Shown piece after piece: positions 23,832 through 33,528 of a stretch of 35,831 bases of DNA. This DNA is from Magnetovibrio sp. GTDB lineage: Bacteria; Pseudomonadota; Alphaproteobacteria; Rhodospirillales; Casp-alpha2. The stretch's first letter is position 1, and each line of letters begins with the position of its first letter. A model generated the notes under the pieces. It searched no databases and was not told the DNA's origin. It worked only from the letters and a program-made list of their open reading frames with translations. The DNA lies in contig PBKU01000036.1 of NCBI GenBank assembly GCA_002722175.1, positions 1-35,831 of the forward strand. Reading direction: 5' to 3'. The position numbers and the translations under genes are program-made.

Positions 23832-24272
23832 ATGCCACGCGAGTATCCGGAACGACCTATTGTCGGTGTTGGAGTGGTTATTTTTAATGGCGATAGTGTG
23901 CTTTTGGTCCGGAGAAAAAATCCGCCCCGAGAAAATGAATTAAGTTTACCGGGGGGTGCTCAAAAAGTTGGTGAAACAGTAGTGGAAGCAGCAGTCAGAG
24001 AAGTTTTTGAAGAGACAGGACTTAAAATAAAGGTTCATGGAATAGTGGATGTTGTTGATGCAATTTCTTTAGATAAAACCGATAAGGTTCAGTATCATTA
24101 CACGTTAGTTGAATTTATTGCGACCAGTGAAGAAAAAATATTGCCGGTTGCTGGTACTGATGCTGGTGATCCAATTTGGGTCCAAAAATACAATATCGAT
24201 TCGCTTTGTATGTGGCCTGAAACAAAGCGCATCATCAATCTTGCTGCTGAAATGGCTGAATTAATTGTTTGA
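23832..24272 (+). CDS. Nudix hydrolase
   Basis: A 146-residue Nudix-fold protein, which hydrolyses a nucleoside diphosphate linked to another group. The Nudix box is complete at residues 42-64: G, five residues, E (GAQKVGE), then REVFEETGL, giving the metal-binding REuxEE core. The first strand VGVGVVIFNGDSVLLVRR is typical of the ADP-ribose pyrophosphatase/MutT-like group. Length suits a single-domain enzyme. GGAG precedes ATG 23832. It diverges from the cyclic-nucleotide-binding gene and converges on recG. The substrate (ADP-ribose, an oxidised nucleotide or a dinucleotide) cannot be decided from the sequence. Confidence 0.93.
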   Translation: MPREYPERPIVGVGVVIFNGDSVLLVRRKNPPRENELSLPGGAQKVGETVVEAAVREVFEETGLKIKVHGIVDVVDAISLDKTDKVQYHYTLVEFIATSEEKILPVAGTDAGDPIWVQKYNIDSLCMWPETKRIINLAAEMAELIV

Positions 24273-24350
24273 AATGCGTTTTTAGCAGGTCACTTTGTAA
24301 AACCCTTTAATATGTGCCAAAACATGCGTGCTATGTGATAGTTTTCACGG

Positions 24351-26456
24351 TTAACCAGACTTTAGATTTTGCATTGCAATTTCACGTTCGAATAGATAAA
24401 GCAGATTTCGAAGAGCTAAACCACGTTTTGTTTTTAAACCAGGGTCTTTCTTTAGGAACATATCTACATCTTTATGTGCAGTTGACAATAAATCAGCATG
24501 GTCCCGAATATTAGCGACACGAAAAATTGGCAAGCCACTTTGCCGTGTACCAAGAAGTTCTCCTGAGCCACGCAGTTTAAGGTCTTCTTCCGCAATAACA
24601 AAACCATCATTAGTGCTTCGCATTACTTCAAGGCGTTTGCGAGCGATGCCATTGATAGGTTTTTTATACATTAATAGACAACTTGACGGCTGTTTGCTGC
24701 GACCAACGCGTCCACGAAGCTGATGGAGTTGAGACAAGCCAAATCTTTCAGCTTGCTCTACAATCATGATTGTAGCGTTTGAAATATCTATTCCAACTTC
24801 AATAATTGTTGTTGCCACGAGAACTTTAATTTTGCCCTTGTTAAAGTCAGACATAACAGAGTCTTTCTCATTTTTTGTCATGCGGCCATGAATCAAACCA
24901 ACATGTTCTCTAAAAATTTTTTTCAGGTAGTCAAATCGATACTTAGCTGCAGCTAAATCCTGAGATTGTAACTCTTCAATTATTGGGCATATCCAAAAAA
25001 TTTGGTTTCCCTTGTTGATGTTGTCTTGGATACGGTCAACAACCCTGGCAACTCTATCTACTGACACCACCCGTGTTGTTATTGCTTTGCGCCCTGCAGG
25101 TTTTTCCCTTAACTGGGTTATATCCATATCCCCATAGGCAGTAAGCATTAACGTTCGCGGTATGGGCGTTGCAGTCATTACAAGCATGTCGCAACCCTTT
25201 CCCTTTTCAGTTAAGGCTAAACGTTGGTGAACGCCAAAGCGATGCTGTTCGTCAATAATAACAATGCCTAAATCAGCATATATTACGTCTTCTTGAAAAA
25301 GTGCATGGGTTCCGACGATGATGTTTATTCGTGCACTCTTGAGGTCATTAAGAATAGCTTGCCGTACTTTCCCTTTTTCACGGCCAGTAAGTAAGGTTAT
25401 TCTCAATTCTATTCCTTTGGCTAACTTAAGAAGTGTTGAATAATGTTGCCGCGCTAATATTTCAGTTGGTGCCATCAAGACAGCTTGAAGACCTGATTCT
25501 ACAGCATTGAGCATGGCAATTATAGAGACAATAGTTTTCCCGCTACCGACGTCACCCTGTAGTAGCCTCAACATCCGATATTCACTAGCCATGTCGCTTT
25601 CAATTTCAGTCAACGCTTCGTTTTGGGAATCAGTAAGGCTAAATGATAACCCAGTCATTATCTTTTCCCGTAGTCGTCCATCGCCAGCAATCGGGTGGCC
25701 TGCTTGCTTTTGTGCCGCTTGGCGAATAAGTGCAAGTGTCAATTGGTTTGCCAAAAGTTCATCATAAGCAAGTCGTCGGCGGGCAGGAGCACAGGCATCT
25801 AGGTCATTTTCACTTTGGGGACTATGAATGGCCTTCACTGCCGAGTCCCATGAAGGCCAGTTTTCAGTTCTGAATAGTGTCAGGTCTAACCATTCCTCTA
25901 AAATTGGTAGGGTATTTAGAACATTACCTACGCTTTTTCCAAAAACCTTCAGTGAGAGGCCTGACGTCATTGGATAAATTGGCTCAACTCGAAGAATACT
26001 GTCTGCATCTTCTAGGTCTCCAATGTAGTCCGGATGCGCTATTTGCAATTCGCCATCAAATTTTTCTATCTTGCCACTTATAATTTTGGTGCTTCCAGTA
26101 GGTAGAGATGCGTAAATAAAGTCCTTTCTTGCTCGAAAAAAGACCAACGTAAGACGCCCTGTGTCATTTGAACAAATAACTTTATATGGTTGGCGCTTGT
26201 TGCGTGACGGATAATGAGATTCAACGCGAACAATGAAAGTGCTTACTTCCCCGACGGGGGCTTCCATTAGTTTTGGCATGCGACGTCGGTCGATTAAGCC
26301 GGATGGTAAATGCCATAATAAGTCAACAACATTTGGTCCCGTTAATTTTTCAAGCAGGTTTCCGATTCGTGGGCCAACACCGGGAAGCGCCGTAACGGGC
26401 CGGAACAAAGTATTAAGGGAATTGGGACGCATTCCTATTTTCTCATCTCTTTGCAT
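24351..26456 (-). CDS. recG: ATP-dependent DNA helicase RecG
   Basis: Branch-migrating helicase that reverses stalled forks and processes recombination intermediates. The 701-residue protein has the N-terminal wedge domain (VTALPGVGPRIGNLL, then the OB-fold ending near residue 145) and two helicase domains. Walker A is GDVGSGKT (301-308), the Walker B/DEQH motif is 402-405, motif III is TATPIPRTL, and the C-terminal half carries IIEVGIDISNAT and QLRGRVGRS. Length is normal. Homologues in related bacteria begin at MRPNSLN, so the true start could be the internal ATG at 26432. It is transcribed away from the sdhE-mfd pair, a repair-gene neighbourhood familiar from alphaproteobacteria. Confidence 0.97.
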   Translation of the reverse strand: MQRDEKIGMRPNSLNTLFRPVTALPGVGPRIGNLLEKLTGPNVVDLLWHLPSGLIDRRRMPKLMEAPVGEVSTFIVRVESHYPSRNKRQPYKVICSNDTGRLTLVFFRARKDFIYASLPTGSTKIISGKIEKFDGELQIAHPDYIGDLEDADSILRVEPIYPMTSGLSLKVFGKSVGNVLNTLPILEEWLDLTLFRTENWPSWDSAVKAIHSPQSENDLDACAPARRRLAYDELLANQLTLALIRQAAQKQAGHPIAGDGRLREKIMTGLSFSLTDSQNEALTEIESDMASEYRMLRLLQGDVGSGKTIVSIIAMLNAVESGLQAVLMAPTEILARQHYSTLLKLAKGIELRITLLTGREKGKVRQAILNDLKSARINIIVGTHALFQEDVIYADLGIVIIDEQHRFGVHQRLALTEKGKGCDMLVMTATPIPRTLMLTAYGDMDITQLREKPAGRKAITTRVVSVDRVARVVDRIQDNINKGNQIFWICPIIEELQSQDLAAAKYRFDYLKKIFREHVGLIHGRMTKNEKDSVMSDFNKGKIKVLVATTIIEVGIDISNATIMIVEQAERFGLSQLHQLRGRVGRSKQPSSCLLMYKKPINGIARKRLEVMRSTNDGFVIAEEDLKLRGSGELLGTRQSGLPIFRVANIRDHADLLSTAHKDVDMFLKKDPGLKTKRGLALRNLLYLFEREIAMQNLKSG

Positions 26457-26526
26457 ACCACTTATGTTAGGATTATATCTTAAAGTCTGAAAAAATCAGG
26501 GGAAATAATTTTGCTAAGTTCACCCA

Positions 26527-26775
26527 ATGGAATCTAAACGAAAACAAGTTCTATATCGCTGTACTCACCGAGGCATGAAAGAAATCGATGAGCTACTTGG
26601 AAGTTTTATACAATACAATTTAGATAGTATTTCTGATGAAATGTTGGTTGAATTAGAGGCCCTTCTAGATGAGTCGGATAACGACCTTTATACTTGGATA
26701 ACCGGGTATGAATTGGGGCCGCGGAGTTTCCAGCCAATCTTGGAAAAAATCCGAAAACACCATGGGGTTTCGTGA
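26527..26775 (+). CDS. sdhE: SdhE, succinate dehydrogenase assembly factor
   Basis: An 82-residue helical protein of the SdhE/Sdh5 family, which promotes covalent FAD attachment to the SdhA subunit of succinate dehydrogenase. The defining RGMKE motif is at residues 15-19 (RGxxE), followed by the family pattern LLGSFI and LEALLDESDNDLYTWITG. Length is normal. It sits in the usual alphaproteobacterial place between recG and mfd. Its final TGA overlaps the GTG start of mfd by four bases, so the two are translationally coupled though functionally unrelated. Confidence 0.93.
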   Translation: MESKRKQVLYRCTHRGMKEIDELLGSFIQYNLDSISDEMLVELEALLDESDNDLYTWITGYELGPRSFQPILEKIRKHHGVS

Positions 26776-29700
26776 CAAATTTAGTTGAAAGGTTAGTTGC
26801 CCTAAAAAAGGTAACTGTAACGAATGCGCCCGAGGGGGTTGATGCTCTAGTTTCCATTGAAATAGCAAAAGCTGGACGAGATGTACTTTTTATTCTGCCC
26901 GATGACGCTACTATCGGGCGCTATAGGGAATTTTTGAAGTTTTTTTCTCCCGACCTTGATGTTTTAGAGTTTCCGGCATGGGACAGTCTTCCTTATGATA
27001 GAGTTTCACCCAGTACGGAAATTCTTGATAAACGAGTGACTGCACTTACTGCATTAGCACAAACTCCAAAAGGGAATCGAATCATCTTAACAACTTTCTC
27101 TGCAGTTTTGCAGAGAATTCCGCCTCGTGCCTTCTTTATAAATGCAAGCATGAGTCTTGTAAGTGGAGAGTGCTTATCAATTGAGGACCTAAAAGGGTTC
27201 TTGATTTATAATAGCTATCAAAGGGTTGAAACAGTTCATGAACCAGGTGAATTTGCTATCAGGGGGGGTATTATTGATCTATTCGCTCTAGGAGAAGAAA
27301 ATCCGGTCAGGCTTGACTTTTTTGGTGATGAACTAGAAAGAATACGAATATTTGACCCTGTTAGTCAGCTAAGTAAAAGTAGCATTTCTTCATTATCATT
27401 GGGTCCCGCAAGTGAGGTCTCTCTGGATGAAACGTCTGTTACACGGTTCCGGTCAAATTATAGAATTCAGTTTAGTAAATCAGGCGACGACGATCCATTA
27501 TACCAATCGATTTCTGAAAACCGATACCATGTTGGTATGGAACATTGGTTGCCATTGTTTCACGATACTTTAGAAACAATTTTTGATTATCTACCATCAA
27601 GTTGCGTGTTGTTTGACCACCAGGCGAACGAGATGATTTCTTCACGACTCGAAATAGTTTATGACTATTTCGAGGCTCGGAAAAATAGCGTTTCTTCAGG
27701 TCTTTCCAGTAGCTTCGAATTTCAGGATACCGTTTATCGAGCAATCCCTCCAAATTTATTATATCTTGATAGTTGCAAATTTAAAGCAGTTTTAAAAAAA
27801 CGGGAAGTTATTATTTTTCAACCGTTTACTTCTTTGCCATCCCAAAAAAACTTTTTTGACGCGTGTGGGAAATCTGGACGGAATTTTATTGATGTTAGAG
27901 TTCAGCCAAATTCCAACGTGTTTGATGCGCTTCGCCAATATGTGACGGATGAGCTTAAGTCTGGGAAAAGAGTCCTGATTGCAGCTACCAGCAAGAGTTC
28001 ATGTGCGCGCTTAATCACGGTCGCTCGTGAGCACAAGATCCACAAAATTTGTGAAGTGGTTTCAAATTCTGAATTTTCATTATTGGATGACAGTGTAATT
28101 GGGGTGACAGTATTAGGTATAGAAAAAGGCTTTTCAAAAAAAGATCTCACAATAATAAGCGAACAAGATCTACTGGGCGAACGTTTAACTCAGTCAACCC
28201 GCCGACAAAGAAAATCTCACAACTTAATTGTTGAGGCGTCTTCATTAACTGCTGGTGAATTAATAGTTCATATTGAGCATGGGATTGCTCGGTTTTCAGG
28301 TCTAAAAGTCATCAATGTTGGAGGTGCAGCCCATGATTGTTTGGAGTTAATATATGCGGATAATGACAAGCTTTTCTTGCCTGTTGAGAACATCGAACTA
28401 ATTTCTAGATACGGGTCTGAAAACTTGAATGTGTCTCTCGATAAGCTGGGAAGCACAGGTTGGCAAAACCGTAAATCACAGATGAACGCTCGCATTCGGT
28501 TGCTCGCCAGTGAATTAATTAAAATTGCTGCAGATCGCGAACTTAAATACTGTGACCCAATTACACCACCTTCCGCATTATACGAAGAATTTGCAGCCCG
28601 ATTTCCTTTTATTGAGACGGATGGCCAATATGAGGCAATAAGCGATGTCTTCGATGATCTTTTAAAAGGTCGGCCAACAGAGCGCTTAATTTGCGGTGAT
28701 GTTGGTTTTGGCAAGACAGAGGTAGGATTGAGAGCGGCATTTACTGTTGCCATGGAAGGGAAGCAAGTAGCCGTTGTTGTGCCAACAACTCTTCTTTGTC
28801 GCCAACATTTTGATAATTTTTGCGAACGGTTTATGGACTTTCCAGTGCGTGTGGAGCAAATTTCGCGCTTGGTATCTGTCAAGAAAGTAAAAGAAGTGAA
28901 GAAAGGTTTAGTTGATGGCTCAGTTGATATTGTGATAGGGACGCATGCACTTTTGACAAAAGACATAGAAATAAAAAATCTGGGTCTATTGATCATAGAT
29001 GAAGAACAGCATTTTGGTGTTTCGCACAAAGAGAGGTTGAAAAAATTAAAATCAGACATCCATGTCCTCACATTAACGGCGACACCGATACCAAGGACTT
29101 TGCAGCTGGCGTTAACAGGCATTAGGGATATGAGTATAATCGCTACCCCTCCCATTGATCGCTTGGCTGTACGTACCTTTATAAGCCCATTTGATCCAGT
29201 TGTTATACGAGAAGCTATATTGAGGGAAAATTTTAGGGGAGGCCAAATATTTTATGTGTGTCCGAGAATTGCTGATTTAGAGTTGATTTCAGCTAAACTT
29301 CGTAAAATAACTCCTGAAATAAAATTTTCAATTGTGCATGGTAAAATGCCTCCTAAGAAGATTGAAGACACTGTCGAGTGCTTCTATAACCAGGAAATTG
29401 ACTTGCTTTTAACTACCAATATTATTGAATCGGGACTTGACCTGCCTCAGGCCAATACGATCATAATTCACCGTTCTGATATGTTTGGGTTGTCTCAATT
29501 ATATCAATTACGTGGACGTGTCGGCCGTTCTAAAATTAGAGCTTATGCGTACCTTACCTTGACCCCTGGAAAAAAATTGACATTGGCAGCAAAAAAGCGA
29601 CTAGAAGTCATGCAGACTCTTGATGGGTTAGGAGCAGGGTTTTCGCTAGCTTCATACGATCTTGATATTCGTGGGTCTGGAAATCTTCTTGGGGGCGAAC

Positions 29701-30254
29701 AAAGTGGGCACATAAGAGAGGTAGGTGTAGAATTATATCATAGCATGCTGGAGAAAGCTGTTATTGAAGCTCGAGACAGTGACGTTGAAAGCGAAAAGGA
29801 AAACTGGACTCCTCAGGTTGGCATTGGGCTGGCTGTGATGATACCTGACACATATGTAAGTGACTTGGGAGTTCGAATGGGTCTATATCGGCGTCTATCT
29901 CTGATTGAAGATAAGGAAAACGTCGATAAGTTTGCTGTGGAGCTTCAAGATCGATTCGGCGAACTACCGCAGGAAGCGAAGAATCTCCTATCAATTGTTA
30001 TACTGAAGCAATTGTGCAAAAAAGCTGGTATTATTCGGTTGGAAGCGGGACCTAGGGGAGCATTGGTTTCATTCTATAATAATGATTTTGATAATCCAGA
30101 AGGACTTGTCACGTGGCTTCATAGTCAAAAAGGTACGGCCCGGTTAAGGCCAGATCATAAAATTATTTTCAACCGATCATGGGAAGGCCACAAGGAAAGA
30201 ATGGACGGCGTAAGTTATCTTGTAAACGAACTGATAAAATTAAGGGCACAGTAG
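26772..30254 (+). CDS. mfd: Transcription-repair coupling factor Mfd
   Basis: Large DNA translocase (1160 residues) that removes RNA polymerase stalled at lesions and recruits UvrA. Domains in order: UvrB-like N-terminal part (FPAWDSLPYDRVSPS near 74-88, EPGEFAIRGGIIDLF near 155), the CarD/RID polymerase-interaction domain (about 492-555, GELIVHIEHGIARF), the helicase core with Walker A GDVGFGKT (642-649) and DEEQ (743-746), TATPIPRTLQLALTGIRDMS, the RGRVGRS motif and a C-terminal regulatory domain (GVSYLVNEL at the end). It begins with GTG 26772 inside the sdhE stop region. A full-length product is expected, with no frameshift. Confidence 0.97.
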   Translation: MTNLVERLVALKKVTVTNAPEGVDALVSIEIAKAGRDVLFILPDDATIGRYREFLKFFSPDLDVLEFPAWDSLPYDRVSPSTEILDKRVTALTALAQTPKGNRIILTTFSAVLQRIPPRAFFINASMSLVSGECLSIEDLKGFLIYNSYQRVETVHEPGEFAIRGGIIDLFALGEENPVRLDFFGDELERIRIFDPVSQLSKSSISSLSLGPASEVSLDETSVTRFRSNYRIQFSKSGDDDPLYQSISENRYHVGMEHWLPLFHDTLETIFDYLPSSCVLFDHQANEMISSRLEIVYDYFEARKNSVSSGLSSSFEFQDTVYRAIPPNLLYLDSCKFKAVLKKREVIIFQPFTSLPSQKNFFDACGKSGRNFIDVRVQPNSNVFDALRQYVTDELKSGKRVLIAATSKSSCARLITVAREHKIHKICEVVSNSEFSLLDDSVIGVTVLGIEKGFSKKDLTIISEQDLLGERLTQSTRRQRKSHNLIVEASSLTAGELIVHIEHGIARFSGLKVINVGGAAHDCLELIYADNDKLFLPVENIELISRYGSENLNVSLDKLGSTGWQNRKSQMNARIRLLASELIKIAADRELKYCDPITPPSALYEEFAARFPFIETDGQYEAISDVFDDLLKGRPTERLICGDVGFGKTEVGLRAAFTVAMEGKQVAVVVPTTLLCRQHFDNFCERFMDFPVRVEQISRLVSVKKVKEVKKGLVDGSVDIVIGTHALLTKDIEIKNLGLLIIDEEQHFGVSHKERLKKLKSDIHVLTLTATPIPRTLQLALTGIRDMSIIATPPIDRLAVRTFISPFDPVVIREAILRENFRGGQIFYVCPRIADLELISAKLRKITPEIKFSIVHGKMPPKKIEDTVECFYNQEIDLLLTTNIIESGLDLPQANTIIIHRSDMFGLSQLYQLRGRVGRSKIRAYAYLTLTPGKKLTLAAKKRLEVMQTLDGLGAGFSLASYDLDIRGSGNLLGGEQSGHIREVGVELYHSMLEKAVIEARDSDVESEKENWTPQVGIGLAVMIPDTYVSDLGVRMGLYRRLSLIEDKENVDKFAVELQDRFGELPQEAKNLLSIVILKQLCKKAGIIRLEAGPRGALVSFYNNDFDNPEGLVTWLHSQKGTARLRPDHKIIFNRSWEGHKERMDGVSYLVNELIKLRAQ

Positions 30255-30309
30255 AGATTTGTTTGAAAAGTTCTCGATGAGTTATGTTTAACGCTCCATC
30301 GACTAGTTC

Positions 30310-30963
30310 TCAGTGCAGATTTGTTTTACCATCGGCCAAAGGAGCAATATTGCCGTCTCCTACCGTTAGTTTTAGTCCCCACTTTGCCTTTGTGGTGCTT
30401 GAGATCAACAGTTGACAAAAAGCGTGGAGGAGTTTTTTTGTAAGCACAAATTGTATTTTTGCACCACCAAAGGCTATCAAATTTATTTTTGTCGTAGCAT
30501 TCTCTTCATTGGTAACAGTCCCATTGGCAATCAAAAGTGGACCAGTTTTTGCGGTAAGGATAGTATTGTCTTTTTTGTGTGGTTTTTTGAAATTAGTTTC
30601 GCGAATGGCCTCTTGATGTTGCATTCCCAATAAAGCTTCCCGAGCTTCACTGCTAAGTTCTTTGGTTTTTGGTTGTTCTGGCTGTTCGCTATTTACAACG
30701 TCCCGGTCATGGGCTTTTTCACTTTTTAAACTACTGGAGTCAGAATGGAGAGTTTCTTTATCTTCTTGCGCGAGGCTATCATCTTCGTGGTGAATTTCTG
30801 TTTTGAGAGATAGAAGAGTGTGTAGGGAATTCCACAATATAATGACAAATCGCCGAGTAAACCACATCTGGTATTCTGTATTATTTTTTGTCCCCAAACG
30901 GAAAAGGATCCGGTCCTGCTCAGATATATACTTCATGGAGAGTTGATGAATAGAGTCAGTCAT
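30310..30963 (-). CDS. Conserved hypothetical alphaproteobacterial protein
   Basis: A 217-residue cytoplasmic protein without signal or membrane helix. The N-terminus (MKYISEQDRILFRLGTKNNT, YQMWFTRRFVIILWNSL) and C-terminal block (INLIAFGGAKIQFVLTKKLLHAFCQLL, ending KWGLKLT) are structured. The middle, about residues 58-130, is highly charged and low in complexity, so probably disordered. I recognise the N-terminal pattern from unnamed alphaproteobacterial proteins, but not a function. It is convergent with mfd (55-bp gap). No strong ribosome site is seen before ATG 30963. The C-terminal domain has alternating strand and helix character but no recognisable catalytic motif. Confidence 0.75.
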   Translation of the reverse strand: MTDSIHQLSMKYISEQDRILFRLGTKNNTEYQMWFTRRFVIILWNSLHTLLSLKTEIHHEDDSLAQEDKETLHSDSSSLKSEKAHDRDVVNSEQPEQPKTKELSSEAREALLGMQHQEAIRETNFKKPHKKDNTILTAKTGPLLIANGTVTNEENATTKINLIAFGGAKIQFVLTKKLLHAFCQLLISSTTKAKWGLKLTVGDGNIAPLADGKTNLH

Positions 30964-31589
30964 TGTAATACGCTTAAGGGTTGTTGGACGGGCTTATCCA
31001 AGCAGAATTTTCCAACACGGGAAATCTTAGCCTGCGTCAGCATAGCTCAAGTTTACCAATAGTCCCATTTAATGGGGACAAATTCAAGATTCCAAATTGA
31101 GCTTCTCCTTTATTCTGATCCCAGAGTTTGAATTTGCAAATTGTGCCAATCTTTACCGCCAGACCAAGGTACGGAGTTTTTATCAATACATGCCTTCTTG
31201 AGATTTTCTTTTGATCGTAGCGAAATCGGTGTTGGCTACATGATGTGAAATAGCTAGGTAAACAGACAAAAGTTTTCCTCTTATAAAATGAAATAAACGT
31301 GCGCAAAAACATTGAACATTGTCCTGATTTTCATGTCGAGATTTACTGTTGTATCTATTTCATGCAACGTTTCTTTGGCGGAACCATTGATTTTATGTAA
31401 TACCATTAATGAATGTCCCAATTACTTGGCAGGCCTTCAAGATTGTTTTAAGGCATGCTCTTTGGATAAGGCTTGCAGGCTGATTTTTCTCTAAAATAAA
31501 CTATGGTTAAATCGTTTTTTCTCTTGTCACTTATAATAGTTAGGTTTATTTGCTCTTCGTTAACAACAAAAAATCAAGGCCTGACGGTA
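30964..31589. other. Gene-poor interval before tRNA-Ser
   Basis: About 625 bp between the hypothetical gene and tRNA-Ser. Two short open frames occur (minus 31037-31312, plus 31312-31494). They lack ribosome sites and family patterns, so I do not call them. I found no RNA gene, riboswitch or insertion-sequence end here. The promoter of the hypothetical gene probably lies at the left edge. Confidence 0.5.
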
Positions 31590-31679
31590 GGAGAGATGGC
31601 AGAGTGGTTGAATGCACTGGTCTTGAAAACCAGCATACCTGCAAGGGTATCGGGGGTTCGAATCCCCCTCTCTCCGCCA
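31590..31679 (+). tRNA. tRNA-Ser (anticodon TGA)
   Basis: A class II tRNA of 90 bases. Acceptor GGAGAGA (31590-31596) pairs with TCTCTCC (31669-31675), the anticodon arm is CTGGT-CTTGAAA-ACCAG with TGA, a long variable arm follows (GCATACCTGCAAGGGTATC region), and the T arm contains GTTCGAATC. Discriminator G 31676 is followed by an encoded CCA (31677-31679). The long variable arm and TGA anticodon identify tRNA-Ser. Confidence 0.96.
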
Positions 31680-32004
31680 GTCCTCCTGGTATTGATAAGC
31701 AATTCAGCTGAGCTGTTCTACTAGCGTTGACGGGATATGCAATGCTTCTACTTGATCTGCGCGATATGGTTGGTTTTATTGTGAATTCCGTATTGATAAA
31801 AGGTGTTTGGATATAGATATTATGTGGTTTATTTTAAATAATTAGATGCAAACTTGTAGTGCTCGAGTGGGTTGTGATAATTACCGCAATATCACATTGC
31901 CAACATCCAAAATTGTTGATTGATATAAAAAAACATAAAAGAAATAGGGACTTATTGCGAGTTGCCAATCTGTCCTGAGGTAACCTGAGGAGTCGAAATA
32001 TTAA
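31680..32004. other. Non-coding stretch after tRNA-Ser
   Basis: About 325 bp of AT-rich sequence with no supported gene. No direct repeat of the tRNA 3' end, integrase gene or insertion-sequence inverted repeat was seen. The first 60 bases lack a convincing hairpin terminator. Confidence 0.45.
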
Positions 32005-32703
32005 TTTACTGAAGAGTTTTGTAAAAATATTTTAAAATTGTTTTTTTGTACAAATAGTACTTTTCCAAATGATGCTACGAAAGAAGTTAGTCCTAGGTTG
32101 AAAGTCAGTTGTGCATCCCCAATTAATAAAAGGGCATATAAGAAACTCTCTGAGAATAGTTTTCAGTTCCATGTTGATGTTGGCGACGTTGGTTGATGTG
32201 AAACCGATAGGCGGTCTTATAAAGACAAATATATAGAATTTCAGCATTCTGAGAGGCAAGAACTAGCTAACAGAAAGCTAGATATCGGATATTATGAATT
32301 TTCTGCCAATATTAGCATTAAAAATACTGGGTTATTATCGTACCGAAACAGTATTTTACAAATACACGACAATAGAAATAAAGGTGTGCCGCCGGTTATG
32401 TTTAATCGATACGGGGGCAGGGATGGAAAGGCAAATCTTTTTAGGCTGAACCATAGAAACATCCATGGCTTGAGTGCTCCAGAGAAGCCTTTTGGCCTGA
32501 TTGTTAGATTTGAAATTACAAAAGACTTTGTATTAGCGACGTATTATATTGATGGAGAGCAGATTGCAACATCTAAGGAAAAGTATAACAACAAACCATA
32601 TATCAAAATTGGTATTTTCAGGATTATGGCAAAATCTTCTGTCACTCAAACGTATAGAAACGTAAGGTTAGTAAGAATTGAAAGGAAACGCACAGTAGAG
32701 TAA
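32005..32703 (+). pseudogene. Degraded polysaccharide-lyase-like (jelly-roll) gene with in-frame TGA
   Basis: One frame reads as a continuous jelly-roll protein from about 32005 to TAA 32701-32703, broken only by TGA at 32194-32196. Before the TGA: KLSENSFQFHVDVGDVG. After it: CETDRRSYKDKYIEFQ, LDIGYYEFSANISI, ILQIHDNRNKGVPPVMFN, and KPYIKIGIFRIM near the end. FxxxVxxGD, CxxDRxx, LQIH..PP and PYIKIGIFR together resemble the PF14099 polysaccharide-lyase-like family. The intact piece after the TGA could start at GTG 32386 but would lack half the fold. There is no ATG or signal peptide at the 5' end, so the N-terminus is also lost. TGA is an ordinary stop here (hypB and the second permease end in TGA), so TGG to TGA mutation and decay is the simplest reading. 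Confidence 0.55.
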
Positions 32704-33102
32704 AACCATATCTGGTAGTGGAAAGGTTTAGCAAGGAGACCGAAAATGTATGGGGAACGTATTTTTAATATTTTTAAAGTTTACATTTGATGATCCGCAT
32801 TGCGCAATTTACCACTTATCAGCTATTTATGTTGATACGTTTCGACCTAGAAAGTCCAAAATTTAGATTCTTGACCAAATGTGTTGCAAATTATTGTATG
32901 TGGCATAATTTTATGCAATTTGGTGCAAAGTTTTTTCTTATAGATTCAAATATACGATCTAATGAAAAAATAAAAAAAGCTTGTGTCGTCCACGAACGGA
33001 AACCATCCTCAGACGAACTTACGCTGATAAGATTTTCAAACAGCCTGCTATCAAACTAACTATAATCGATCAAACTGTTGATTATAGATAGAACCAAATT
33101 TA
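32704..33102. other. Non-coding stretch before the cold-shock gene
   Basis: About 400 bp with one open frame (32787-33059, TTG start) that has no ribosome site or family pattern and is not called. The sequence is AT-rich and featureless to me. The right end contains TTGATTATAGATAG-like sequence just after the cold-shock stop, with no clear terminator. Confidence 0.4.
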
Positions 33103-33312
33103 TTATTCGCTAGCTGTTAAGTTTTCTGCTGCGGATTTTCCATTTTGGCCTTCAACTACATCAAAATTAATTTTCTGGCCTTCTTGAAGTGTTTGCATTC
33201 CTGCCCGTTCAACGGCAGATATATGTACAAAAACATCTGATCCACCTTCTTCAGGTTCAATGAAACCATAACCCTTTGTAGGGTTAAACCATTTAACAGT
33301 ACCGGTAGTCAT
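33103..33312 (-). CDS. Cold-shock protein, CspA family
   Basis: A 69-residue single-stranded nucleic-acid-binding protein with the CspA fold. RNP1 [10 protein letters not shown] and RNP2 DVFVHISAV are both present, after the usual TVKWFNPT N-terminus. It acts as an RNA chaperone in cold or stationary-phase cells. The reading frame extends 14 codons upstream to 33354, but ATG 33312 is the right start: the product then begins MTTGTVKWF like its relatives, and GGGGAC lies just upstream. The long AT-rich 5' region before it (over 200 bp to the next, divergent gene) could hold the long leader common in cold-shock mRNAs; I saw no cold-box sequence by eye. Confidence 0.95.
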   Translation of the reverse strand: MTTGTVKWFNPTKGYGFIEPEEGGSDVFVHISAVERAGMQTLQEGQKINFDVVEGQNGKSAAENLTASE

Positions 33313-33528
33313 ATAAGTGTCCCCATTATTATTTCTCTTAACTGAGCAAAGCATGTAGCATAAAATTACAGACAGTCTATAAAAAACTTTAATTGATGGC
33401 TATAGGAAATCGTAACTTTAAGCCAATATAAGTAAATAAGGCAAAGTTATAAGTCATAATGGCAGAAGGCAACTCATTTATGAACGTGCTAATCATTGGA
33501 CAATGCGTATCGTTGAAGGAAAGGTAAC

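Noticed and set aside
28268-29155. Long antisense open frame (295 codons) inside mfd
   Set aside because: It lies wholly opposite a well-conserved mfd reading frame and its translation has no family pattern, so it is a shadow frame.
31037-31312. 91-codon open frame on the minus strand
   Set aside because: No ribosome site, no recognisable domain, and a composition that looks like chance translation of AT-rich DNA.
31312-31494. Small cysteine-rich open frame with a hydrophobic N-terminus
   Set aside because: It begins at TTG without a Shine-Dalgarno site. The alternative ATG 31333 gives only 53 residues. The spaced cysteines are suggestive but not enough to call a secreted peptide.
31503-31724. 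73-codon open frame running through tRNA-Ser
   Set aside because: The tRNA lies inside it and explains the sequence; no independent coding signal.
32787-33059. 90-codon open frame on the plus strand before the cold-shock gene
   Set aside because: TTG start, no ribosome site, and no family pattern; it lies in a decayed, non-coding tract.
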